Positions 13,040 to 23,752 of a stretch of 64,000 nt of DNA are shown here, piece after piece. The stretch's first letter is position 1, and each line of letters starts with the position of its first letter. The position numbers were made by a program, and so were the translations under genes. The notes beneath the pieces were generated by a model. That model worked only from the letters and a program-made list of their open reading frames with translations, was not told the DNA's origin and searched no databases. This DNA is from Microcebus murinus (lineage: Eukaryota; Chordata; Mammalia; Primates; Cheirogaleidae): NCBI RefSeq assembly GCF_040939455.1, contig NC_134108.1:4121501-4185500 (forward strand). The letters run 5' to 3'.

Positions 13040-16000
13040 TATTTATTGAAGAGATTGTCCTTTCCCTATGGTATGTTCTTGGCACCTTTGTTGAAGATAA
13101 GTTCACTATATATGTATGGATTTATTTCTGGGACCTCTATTCTGTTCTGTTGGTCTATGTGTCTGTTTTAATGCCAGTACCGTGCTGTTTTGGTTACTGT
13201 AGCTCTGTAGTATAATTATGAAGTCAGGTAATGTGATTCCTCCAGTTTTATCTCTTTTGCTCAGGCTGAAATTGGATATTTTTTTTTTTCAGATCCATAT
13301 AAATTTTAGGATAATTTTTTTATTTCTGTGAAGAATGTCATTGGTATTTTGATGGTGATTACATTGAATCTATATATTACTTTGGGTAGAATAGACATTT
13401 TAACAATATTGACTCTTTCGATCCAGGAACATGGAATGTCTTTCAATGTTTTTGTGTCCTCTTCAACTTCTTTCATCAATGTTTTATAGTTTTCATTATA
13501 GAGATCTTTCACTTCTTTGGTTAAGATTATTTCTAGGTATTTTATTTGTAGCTATTGTAAATGGAATTGCTTTCTTGGTTTCTTTTTCAGATTGTTTACT
13601 ATTGGCATATAGAAATGGCACTGATTTTTGTGTAATGATTGTGTATCCTGCAACTTAACTGAATTTCTTTATCAGTGCTAATAGTTCTTGGGGGAGACTT
13701 TAGGTTTTTCTAGATAGGTTTCTCATATCATTTGCAAACAAGGGTAATTTGACTTCTTTCTTTCCCATTTGGATGCATTTTATTTTTTTACTCTTGTCTG
13801 ATTGCTCTATCTAGAACTTTCAGCACTATGTTGAATAACAGTGGTAAAAAGGGCATCCTTGTCTTGTTCCAGATCTTAAAGGAAAGGCTTCCAGTTTTCA
13901 CCCATTCAGTATGATATTATAATAGCTGTGGGTCTGATATATATGGATTTTATCATGGTGAGGTAAGTTCTATACCCAGTTTTTTGAAGGTTTGTATCAT
14001 GAAGTGATGTTGAATTTTTTCAAATGCTTTTTCAGCATCAATTAAAATGATCATATCATTCTTATCTTTTATTCTGTTGATATGATGTATCTCATTGATT
14101 AGTTTGTGTATACTGAATCATCCTTGTATACTTGGGATGAATTCCACTTGGCTCTGATGAATAGTCTTTTATCATGTTGTTGAATTTGGTTTTCTCATAT
14201 TTTGAGCATTTTTACATCTATGTTCACAGAGATATTGGCCTATAGTTTTCTTCTTTGTTGGTGTTTTGCCTTTGTCTTGTTTTGGTATCAGGGTAATACA
14301 GACCTTGTACAATGAGTTTCGGAATATTCTTTCTTCCTAAACTTTTCAGAATAGTTTAAGTAGGATTGGTATTAGTTCTTTGTTGAATGCTTTGTCAGAT
14401 GCAGCATTGAAACCATTGGGTCCTGGACTTTGATGGAAGAGTTTTATTTCTATTTCTCTCTCTTTACTTGTTATTGGTTTATTCAGGTTTTGAATTTCTT
14501 CCTGGTTCAATCTTGATAGTTCGTATGTGACTAGGAATTTATCCATTTCTTGTAGGCTTTCCAATTTACTGGCATTTAATTGTTCATGGTAGCCTCTAAT
14601 GATCATTTGGATTTCAGCATATCAGTTGTAACATCTCCTTTTTCATGTCTGATTTTATTTATTTGGGTCTTCCTTTTGTTTTTCTTAGTTATTCTGGCTA
14701 AACATGTGTCTATTTTGTTTATCTTTTCAAAAATCCATCTTTTTCTTTCATTGATATTTTATAATTTTCCATTCAATTTCATTTACTAATATTTTATCTG
14801 ATAGAAGTATAACCATTCCTGCTCTTTTTTTTGGTTTCCATTTGCATGGAATATCTTTTTCCATACCTTCATTTTCTGTCTATGTTTGCCTCTATAGGTG
14901 AAGTGGGTTTCTCGTAGATGATATATAGTTGAGTCTTGTTTTTTTATCCATTCAGTCACTGTATTGGTTGGAGAATCTCATCCATTCACATTCAATGTTA
15001 TTATTGACAGATAAAGACTTGCTATTGCTATGTTGTTATTTGATGTCTGGTTGTTTTGTGGTCCTCTCTTACTTTCTTTCTGCCTTCATTTATTAAAAGT
15101 GATTTTCTCTGTTAGTGTGTTTTAATTTCTTATTTTATATTTTCTGTGTATCTGTTGTAGGTTTTCTGATTTGAAGTTACCATGAGGATTGCAAAAAAAC
15201 AATTTATAACCAATTATTTTAAACATATGACAACTCTGCTTACTAACAAATAAACAAGTGAAAAGGAAACGAACAGAAATTCTACCCTTTAACTCCATAC
15301 CTCCCACTTTTTAACTTTCTGTTATTTCAATCCATATTTCTTTACACTATCTCTCCAAAAGTTGACATATTATTTTGATAGATTTTTCCTTTTGTCTTTC
15401 TACTCAAGATGTAAGTGGTTTATGCACAACAATTACTGTAATAGGATAGTCTGAATTTGTGTCCTTACTGTTATCAGTGAGTTGTGTACCATCAGATGAT
15501 TTCTAATTGTTCAGTAATGTTCTTTTCTTTCATATTAAAGAACTCTTTTTAGCATTTCTTGTAGGGTAAATCTGTTGTTAATGAGATCCCTCAGGTTTTG
15601 TTGGTCTGGGAAAGTCTTTGCTTTTTCTTCATATTTGAAAGATAATTTTGCAGGATATAATATTCTAGCGTTAAGATTTTTTTTTCCTTTAGCACTTTGA
15701 ATATATCATGCCATCTCTCCTGGACTGTAAGCTGCCAAATGTATTGGAGTTCTTTTGTTTGTGATGTTTGTTCTTTTTTTTCTTGGTTCTCTTAGGCAGT
15801 TTTCTCTATCCATGACCTTTGGGAACTTTATTACTAAACACCTTGAGGTAGTCTTGTTTGGATTAAATCTGTTTGGTGTTCTATGACCTTCTTTTACCTG
15901 AATATTGACATCTTTCTCTAAGCTTTGGAAATTCTATATTATTATTTTCTTGAATAAACTTTCTACTCCAATCTCCCTATCTCCTCTTTAAGTCCAATAA

Positions 16001-16219
16001 CTCTTGGACTTACTCTTTTCTGTGTTCTTGATGTTGCAGGCATGCTTCATTCTCTTTTATTGTCTTTTCTTTTTTCTCTTCTGACTGAATACTTTCAAAT
16101 AGCCTGTCATAAAGCTCACTAATTCTTTCTTCTGCTTGATCAATTCTATTCTTGAAAGGCTGTGATGCATTTCTCATTTTGTCAATTGAATTGTTCAGCT
16201 CCAGAATTTTTGCTGGATT

Positions 16220-16241
16220 TTTTTTTTTTTTTTTTTTTTTA
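16220..16241. repeat. Poly(T) run inside the first L1
   Basis: About 22 T residues inside the ORF1 coiled-coil region of the antisense L1, expanded from a short T run. It is a slippage product and another sign that ORF1 is broken. Confidence 0.8.
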
Positions 16242-17710
16242 CTATTTCTATCTCTTTGTTAAATTTCTCTAATAGGTTTCTGAATTCCTTCTCTGTGTTG
16301 ACCTGAGTGCACTGAGCTTCTTCAGGACAGCTATTTTGAATTCTTTGTCTGAAAGATCACATATCTCCATCACTCTGAGACTGTTTGCTAGTACTTTATT
16401 TAGTTTGTTTGGTGAGGTCATTATTCCTGGATAAGTGTGGATGTTCATCCATGTCTGGACCTTAAAGATTTTGGTATTTATTTTAATATTCTCAGTCAAG
16501 GTTTGTTTGAACCTATCCTTCTTGAGAAGGCATTCCAGATATTCAAAGGGAATTGAATGTTGTGATCTAAGTTTTGGTCACTGCAGCTATTATCACAACT
16601 AGGGCTGTCCCAAGCCCAATAATGCTGTGACTCTTACAGACTCCTTATGGTACCACCTGGGTGAGCATGGATAAGATATGAGAGGATTCCCTGGATTACC
16701 AGACAAATTCTCTCACTCTCCTCCCTCACTCTCTGTGCTGGGCTGCTGGAGTTGGGGGAGGAGTGACATGGCATTTCCTCATGGCCACCAAGACCAGGTC
16801 ACACCTAAAGCTAGCCCATTCTCACCCAAAGCCTGTAATGACTGTTGCCTGAATACCTCTGATGTTTATTCATAGCCCAAGAGCTCTTTATTCAGCAGAT
16901 GGAGAATCCTACCAGAAATGAGTTCTTCTCTTTACGGCAGTGTGTTTCCTTCTGGCCCAGGGTAAGTCTAGAAATGTCATCCAGGAATTAAGGCCTGAAA
17001 TCAGGGTCTTCAGGAGTCTGCTTGGTACTTTATTTTATTGTGGCTGAGCTGCAAAACAAAGTCCTTAGAACTCTTTTCTTTCCTTTCCTAAAGTAGGTGA
17101 AGACTGCCCCTGAGCTGCCCTGCTTATAGTTGGGGGTGAGGGAGTGACACAGCCACTGACTTGGCAACTACCACTGATGTCTTTACTAAGACACATGCAC
17201 CCCAAGTTCACTGACTCTGAGCCACAGGAATTGCCCAAGGTCTGCAGCCTTTGTGGCCTGACCACCTTATGAATTTGTTCCAGAACCCATCCCACTTTCT
17301 GTCAGCAGGTGGTGTGGCTAGAACTCTGGTTTTGCAACAGAAGATTTTCCTCTGGCCAGGCTAAATTAAATGTTCCTTCCACAGGTGTTGACATATTTCT
17401 GCCCAGCGCTGTGTTCCCCTGTGACAGGGCAGCCCTAAGTTCCAATGCAGAGTCCCACAATCATTTCACTCTCCCTTCTTGGGTACACAGATTCTCTCTC
17501 CGCTTAGTGCTGTCACAGCGCTGCCTGGGGATAGGAAAGGGCAGCATAGGCAAGGCTATCTTCTCTTGTCTGTCTTCTTCGGTGCTTTTTTCCTGGATCC
17601 AATGTTAAAGGTGCTTCCTTACATGAGCAGTTGTTGAATTGGTATTTGTGCTGGGGGATGATCACTGGAGGGTTCTATTCAAGCCATTCTCCTCTACCCC
17701 CTTCTCAATA

Positions 17711-18685
17711 GCTTCTGATTGAATGAAGTAGAAAAACTTTCCCATGTAAGTAGAAGAAATGAAGTACTTGGCTCACTACTCCTCTGACATTTAAAAGTAT
17801 ATTCTTTTGTTTAATTAAGAAGCATAAAGTTAACATGAATTTTTACAATAATGTGCCTCTGAATATTTCTAGTGACTTTAGTTTAACATTAAGACTATGA
17901 ATTTACACCTACCAGGGTCTTAAATCATCTGGTAGCAAGGAACGTGGCCCTTTGGGGTGACTATAAAACTAGGAGTTCATTGTAAAAATACAAAAGGGAA
18001 AACAAGAACCACCACCACAACTTCTTCTGCACAGCACAGCCAAACAGGAAAGTCACACAGGATGGTCCCATGGAAGATCAACTATAATTGAATGAACTGG
18101 ATGGTGGTTCATCACCATCATGCCACACACAGCTTTAGTAGCTATAGTATTGTCACTCTTGCCTCTCTCTCCTATTGATAAAATTCAGCCATTCTCTATT
18201 TTTTCTGCTACTATTCTGTCTACTACTCACTAGTTGATTCTCCCTGTAGAGTTCCGATAGATCCAGCAGGTTACTCATATGCATGGGGTTTGATTGAGGC
18301 AGAGTTTTCATCCTAGTTTGTCTGGGATGAAACTCACCTCTTAACCATTTGACTTTAGCTAGTGTGCCCCTCAATGAGGTTCAAAGAACAGAGGGTTGTC
18401 ATGTTTCAGAAGAGGGCTACACAAAATGTTCACCAAATATTACTGAAATTTAAAGAATTCATATTTCTGGTATGCTAAGTCTTCCTTGAAGGACTACTGA
18501 AAGGTTCAAGTACTTCAGACAGCCTCTCCAGTACAGTGCATTATGATTTGAACCAACATCTCTGTATACCTAACTTGCCATATGCCAACACATATTCTAC
18601 CATTCTTGAAATAATTTTAAAAGATTCCTGAAAATATCATGTTTTCTCACAGCTCTATTTTTACATCTGCTACCATTGTTAGAAT
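17711..18685. other. Unassigned non-coding DNA
   Basis: No recognisable repeat or exon. Open frames are under 75 codons. The composition is AT-rich and unremarkable. Confidence 0.45.
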
Positions 18686-18689
18686 GACT

Positions 18690-18868
18690 TTCATCAACTC
18701 TTCTACTTGGATTTGGATAACATCTACTCATCTCTCAAGATTCAGTTCAAGCCCTATAACAAGTATATTTTGTTTCTTCCCTGTCCAACATCTTTTTCTC
18801 CTTCTTTTGGAAATTTTCCCTTAGAAAACCACTGCTCCCTTACTTTGAGCCTACCTTGTTTGGAGGAA
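18690..18868. mobile_element. L2-like LINE fragment
   Basis: 'catctactcatctctcaaga' followed by 'ttcagttcaagccctataac' resembles the L2 3' region where the consensus has 'actcatccttcaggtcacag'. A better L2 end piece follows at 19,480-19,640, so an L2 copy may have been split by the sequence between them. Assigned by memory of the family only. Confidence 0.4.
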
Positions 18869-19325
18869 GCTGACCCTATGAACCAAGGTTAGGAGGATGA
18901 GGTTGATCGACCAATACTTTTTGTTCTCTTAGCTACATGTTTGGATCAAAAGTAGACATGTGACCCAAGCAAGGCCAGGGATTTTCAATCATCTTACAGA
19001 ATTACTAAGAAAGGATGTTTGTTTTTGTAAAGTTGATTAACTGGGAAAATATAAGCCTGGAGTTTCTAGTGTCAGTATTTTTCATCATGTGGAGATAGCC
19101 AATGCATGAAAAACCAACACAGCTGTAACTATACTTGAAAGAGTGAGAGACTGACAGCATATTGGGGTACCTGGATCAAGCTATAGCTGAATGTAAACTA
19201 CTCCTGAAATTTTCCTTTATGTAAGACATCAAATTTCTTTCTTTCTTTTTTTTCTTGGCTTAAGTGAGATTTATCTGATTGCCTTTTTTTTTTTTATCTG
19301 TGATATAGAGACCTAACTAATACTA
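18869..19325 (+). mobile_element. Ancient LTR-like repeat, family unassigned
   Basis: Contains phrases of an old LTR-type mammalian repeat: 'gaggaagctgaccctatgaa', 'agacatgtgacccaagcaag', 'aatataagcctggagtttct', 'atcatgtggagatagcc', 'tggatcaagctatagctgaa', and a terminal 'gacctaactaatac'. It lies between two L2-like pieces, which suggests it inserted into L2. Family and exact ends need a library search. Confidence 0.5.
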
Positions 19326-19479
19326 GCCAGGTGCTTAGGTTTTATAAAGATAAAAAATTTGCTGTTTATAATGGAACTTCAATATGTTTTTTGAACCAAA
19401 ATTAACACAGTTAGCAATTCATAAGATACTGCTATTAATCAAACAGTTAAAAATGTATTTGTCTTTTTTTGACTTAGCA

Positions 19480-19640
19480 TCCCGCATCACATATTTCTGC
19501 TTGTCTTTTCCCGCCATGCTAGACTGTGAGCTCATGGAAGGCTGGAACTGTGTCTCATCTATCTTCATGCGGTCACTGCCTGGTGCATTATATGGCATAT
19601 TGCTGGCATTCATTAAATATACGGTGAACAATTAAAGAAA
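19480..19640 (+). mobile_element. L2 LINE 3' end
   Basis: 'ctagactgtgagctcatgga', 'ctggaactgtgtctcatcta', 'actgcctggtgcattatat' and 'attcattaaatat' follow the L2 3' terminus almost phrase by phrase (tag-actgtgagctc, cagggactgtgtct, agtgcctggcaca, caataaatatt). Small open frames on both strands here are shadows. Confidence 0.8.
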
Positions 19641-19894
19641 GATGGACAAACTTTTAGGTGTTTGATTAATAATGGTATTTTCCGAATTGCTGAATGTGTT
19701 CATTTTAGTTCAAAAATATATTGAATTTTCATTGTAACCAACAAAATCGCATTTTTAATAGAATCTCATATTTTCCTCTCCTCAGTGTATTTCTACATAA
19801 AACAAAATCCAATGAATTTAGCCCTGTATTTTCTTAGCAGAATCTAAGTATGAGTTTTGAAACTGCAGTCTATGGATCCCATTTGAGTGGTTCA
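19641..19894. other. Unassigned AT-rich DNA
   Basis: Short AT-rich linker between the L2 end and the next ancient repeat. Nothing recognised. Confidence 0.4.
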
Positions 19895-20380
19895 ACAAAG
19901 AGCAATTTAATAGAGAGAGAAATGAGGTTGATGAGGGGACCAATGCCTGGATCACAGAGGGTCTCAAGTTCTACACTAAGCAGTTTGGATTTTCTGGTGT
20001 GGGCAATTTGGAGCCATTGAGCAGTAACCATGCAAGTTTCACATTTTAGAACAACCGTGAGTGGCAGGCTCAAGGTGTGGAAAAAGGGCCAAAGGATCCG
20101 AGGATCAGGAGAATGCAGGAGAGCCCCGCTGAGAGTCCTAATCGTCTAGATGGAGACAGCAGCAGTGGGGATGAGAGGGAGGTAGACTCTGACATCTGGG
20201 GCTGGATGAAGGGGTGAGAAGGTAAATCGAAGATGACTCCAGATTTCTAGCTTGGATGATAGTCATTTACCAAGAAAAAAAAAATTAAAATAATTCAGAT
20301 AAGTTCATCTGGAAAAGAAACTAATTTGATTTTGGACACATTGAGTTAAAGAGAAAAAAAGGGAGAAAGAAATGCCAAAA
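19895..20380 (+). mobile_element. Ancient mammal-wide repeat fragment (family A copy 1)
   Basis: Phrases such as 'gcagtttggattttctggtg', 'ttggagccattgagcagtaa', 'agatgactccagatttctag' and 'gattttggacacattgagtt' match the middle and late part of a well-known ancient mammalian interspersed repeat whose name I cannot give with certainty. Three other fragments of apparently the same family, same orientation, lie at 51.3, 57.0 and 61.9 kb. Confidence 0.5.
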
Positions 20381-22285
20381 AGAAAAATCATGTGGGCTTC
20401 ATTGATCTTATCCCGCAGCAGCTGCTAATGGGGCAGCTGCTGATGGGGCAGCTGAGCACGTGGCTCTTCTGCCTTGCAAACGTCCCCTCCGCCTGGTCCC
20501 AGCCTGCCCAAGCCCTGGGAAGGCGGCAATGGCCTCTGCTGAGCTCGGGCTCCTACGCCTCCTCTGAGGCAGTGGTTCCCTGTAAGATCCAGGATAGTTC
20601 TCGCCTGCCCGAGCGGTAGGGAAGCTTCTTACATGACATGAGCACGTTGTTGAAATTCCAGATGGAAAACTGCATTTCACTTTCAGATATTCTGGAGTGG
20701 GTTTGAAAATAGCTGGAAGAATGTAGAAAGATATTTTATTTATGAGGTCTAACAATAAAATTTCCTTAATTCAGAACGAGTCCCTGTCATTGCGGTATTT
20801 TCCCTCTGCTGCCTAGTTACAGCCACTCAGCGGCAGGGGAAGTACGGCAGACAGGCAGCGTTGAGTCAGTCCAGCCAGGGCGGGACGGGGCCCAGTGCAA
20901 GCCCCAAACTGTATTTTATCATCTGTTTCTGACTTCTTCCCCTTTCACCAATAGATGTCTCTGCAGCAAATGAAAGAATTTCGAAAGGAATCCAGGGGTG
21001 TAATTAAGTGAGACAATACAGATGCCAGAATTTAAACACTGCCAGTTTTATGTAATTTAATTAATACTGTGGAGAGGGAAAAAAATGCTTGCCTGTGTAG
21101 TATTTTGTGGAGTAAAGAGCTGCTGACGAAAGGGCATCACTCTGGCAGAATCTAGCGAAATAAAGACTTGCTCCATAGATGGCTCTATTCGATTAGAAAG
21201 AACAACAAAATTCAGAGTCCTGTTTATTATTTGATGTCTGACATTTACAAGTCTGTGGGCAACGTGATTATCTATAGAAATTCTAGCAGCACACCATCGT
21301 CCCTTACAGGTGTACCTGTCTGTCCGGACAACCTTTTAGACATCTATTCCTCACAGCACCTGTTTCCTCTGTGGCTTACTGCGCTTGTCGAGGAAGCCTT
21401 CCTCACGGATGAGTGGAGGGGAGCATATTTTTAAGCTGCAAGAATGATTCTCTTGCCTAAAAATACAAATATGCAGGTATTATTACCAGCTTTTATTTAT
21501 CTTTTATTCAGCCAGGACATTTTGATAAATATATATTTCATCTTCCTCAGAGAAGTAGTGAATAATGCTTTAGATGTAGACTCAAAATCGATTTTCATAA
21601 TAACGGTGGGTACGGCTCCCAGCTCCTTAAATGAAAATCAGGGAACATGAAAAGAGGAAGAAACTCTGTGATCAGCAAAACACTCAAACAACATCTTGAT
21701 GTCTCAGGTTGCTCCTCATTTGCAGCGTATGGATTTTGAATGAGGGAAAACTATTTGAAATTTCAAAGACTTTGGGGGTTTTATATTTGTCTTTATTTAA
21801 AATATTCCTTTTTCTCTTTGTACTTCATAGTTCTTTTCAAAACTTTCATCCACAGCACGCAGTCAACACAGTGTTCTGTAGGTGAGAAAGAGGGAGAAAT
21901 GAAAGGACACAATGGCAGGAAAGGCAGAGAGCTGTCATCCCTCCTATGACAGGAATAAAACTTCTTCACTCTGGCACATGATTAGAAATAAGCCATATAG
22001 TCAGATTTATAGTTTTAGTTAGAATGCAGAGTCGAGACAAACAAGATAAAATATTAGGGAAATAGATAAGTTTTTGAGAGTTCGATAATATGGTATGCCC
22101 TATAATTAAAGTTTAATTACATGAAAACATGCTCCATTTTAACTAAGCATATATGAAAGGTACATTTTGATAATGCTCATGTACTTGAAAAGTTTCAGAA
22201 AATTTAATCTCTGGAGATGGGCATGGTCAAGGCATGAACAAAGCCTACTAGATTTTATCTCTTTTAGTAGTAGTTGGGTTTACCC
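20381..22285. other. Unassigned DNA with a GC-rich patch and a candidate conserved block
   Basis: 20,410-20,620 is GC-rich and starts with a 15-bp tandem motif (listed separately). A 115-codon minus-strand frame over it is alanine/arginine-rich, as expected from composition alone. 20,930-21,170 reads like conserved non-coding DNA ('taatttaattaatactgtgg', 'aattaagtgagacaatac'), but conservation cannot be tested here. No exon is supported. Confidence 0.45.
20418..20457. repeat. Short tandem repeat, 15-bp unit
   Basis: 'gcagctgctaatggg' is followed at once by 'gcagctgctgatggg' and then 'gcagctgagc', so about 2.7 copies differing by one base. It contains repeated CAGCTG E-box palindromes. Confidence 0.85.
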
Positions 22286-22600
22286 CTTGTTGAGAAAAAA
22301 CTGCCCCCAACACTTTGTGTCTTAAAACAACAACCATTATATTGGCTCACAATTCTGTGCATCAGAATTTTAGGAAGGGCACTTCTGCTCTTTGACACGT
22401 TGGCCAGTGTCATCACCTTATATCAGATGGCTTCACTGGCATGGCCATCATCTCGGAGGGGAAGCTGAAAGACAGGGACTTCTCCCTGCCCCTCCACTTG
22501 GCCAGACTTGGGCTTCTTGGCATGTGTATCCCATGAGAGCTCTCCAGAGAGAAGTGTAGGCAGAAACTACAGGTGAAAGTTACAAACAGCATCCTCTGCT
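22286..22600 (-). mobile_element. Old MLT1-like LTR fragment
   Basis: The plus strand shows 'tgtcttaaaacaacaaccat' then 'tggctcacaattctgtgcat', the antisense signature of older MaLR LTRs ('agtggcttaaaacaacaaac...ctcacagtttctg'). The rest is diverged. Subfamily and ends are uncertain. Confidence 0.55.
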
Positions 22601-23700
22601 ACATTTTCTCGGTCAAATCCAAGCAAAAGCCCAGGCCATTTTCAAGGGAAGAAAAACATATTCTACCTCTCAATAGGAGGAGTAGCAAGAATTTGAGGCC
22701 ATCTATAATCTACTAGAATACATTTTCTGGTCATAAAATATTTACATTCTCTGACATGCAAAATACACTTACCTCCACCCAAGACTCTATATAACTCCCA
22801 TCCTGTTATGGAATCAGGCTTAAAGGCAAAGACCAGGATTGCATCATTTAAGTCAGATAGAGGTAGACTCATGAATTAAAGAGACAACTCCCCACCACCA
22901 CCACCCACACTCACACACAGTAACTGCATCAGACACTCCAAATCAAAAAGCAGGGAATGGGAAGCACATAGCAATACTGAAATCCAGCCAGATCTGTTCT
23001 TCAGTCTCTCTGGCTTATTGAAAAGGACCTATATCCACCATCTGGAAGTAGCTCTACTCTGCACTTGGCTCCTTTATTTGGACTTTTTGCTGTACCTTCT
23101 GGATCACCTTTCCTTTTCTACAAGAAATAATCTCCGTTTGCAAAGGAGTAGTTTTCTGATTACCCTCAGGGTCCTGGGGGAGAAGACACCTTTTTCTATT
23201 TTGTGCTGGCTTTGTCCCTTTCATTCCAAACTGGTACCACTTCTTACACAACTCGGTTGGGCTTCAGTATATAAAATTATGGTCCAATCCACTAGACAAA
23301 AGCTGTGCCTACGTATCTCTTGGAAATAGGCCTTCTATAGCTATGAGTAAGAGTGCTCTGAAAAATGTCCTTAAGAATCTTAGAAGAATTTTGTCTAGCT
23401 TAGGAGTAACAAGCAAAACTTAAAACTTTTTCTGACCTTAACAAAGGGTTTTGAATCTGTGCCCTTGACTTGATCTTAACCCTGAGACCATCCATCTTTG
23501 ATCTTTGCCTGAGTCATCTCTTACCTTGAGAAACTTTTGGCCACTGGTCAGGCTAGAAATGAGAGATAGTTTTATTTTTCTACCCAGCAAGACTTAAGTT
23601 GAAATATTTTCTTTACGTTCTGCTTGAAAATCAAACAGTTCCTTTTTAAATCCATTTCTTTATTATCAAAAGCTAAAAGAAGCCTGTTGGCAACTTTTCT
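22601..23700. other. Unassigned non-coding DNA, possibly old retroelement interior
   Basis: Lies between two old LTR-like fragments and the L1 piece. Long CT-rich plus-strand text such as 'cttgagaaacttttggccac' suggests an old repeat, but no family is recognised. Frames under 105 codons overlap on both strands. Confidence 0.4.
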
Positions 23701-23701
23701 T

Positions 23702-23752
23702 TTCTTTTTTTTTTTTCCATTTTATTTGTTTATTTATTTATTTTTATTTAAA
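23702..23752. repeat. T-rich low-complexity stretch
   Basis: Poly(T) runs followed by (TTTA)n-type sequence immediately left of the plus-strand L1 fragment. It probably marks an insertion junction. Confidence 0.8.

Larger units (their letters stand above)
11385..17710 (-). mobile_element. Nearly full-length old LINE-1, L1M/L1MA-class
   Basis: Antisense to the plus strand, running from its 3'UTR on the left to its 5'UTR on the right. Landmarks in order: 3'UTR at 11,385-11,700; ORF2 C-terminal region from about 11,900 to 13,300; reverse transcriptase at about 13,300-14,750; the rest of ORF2 and the inter-ORF region at 14,790-15,540; ORF1 at 15,540-16,500; an L1M-type 5'UTR at about 16,500-17,710. 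The right end, 'ggatgatcactggagggttctattcaagcc', matches the expected L1M 5' start when reversed. Open fragments such as the minus-strand stretch at 13,306-13,512 ([13 protein letters not shown]...) and 14,346-14,606 are plain ORF2 remnants. Stops and frameshifts make it dead. Much of the endonuclease part is missing at about 14,790, and a DNA transposon interrupts it at 12,603-13,039. Confidence 0.85.

Noticed and set aside
11385..17710. Possibility of an intact, active L1
   Set aside because: ORF2 is broken by stops, by a missing endonuclease block and by a 437-bp transposon. ORF1 is broken and carries a long poly(T) run.
20408..20755. 115-codon alanine/arginine-rich minus-strand frame
   Set aside because: Its composition is explained by a short GC-rich patch and a 15-bp tandem repeat.
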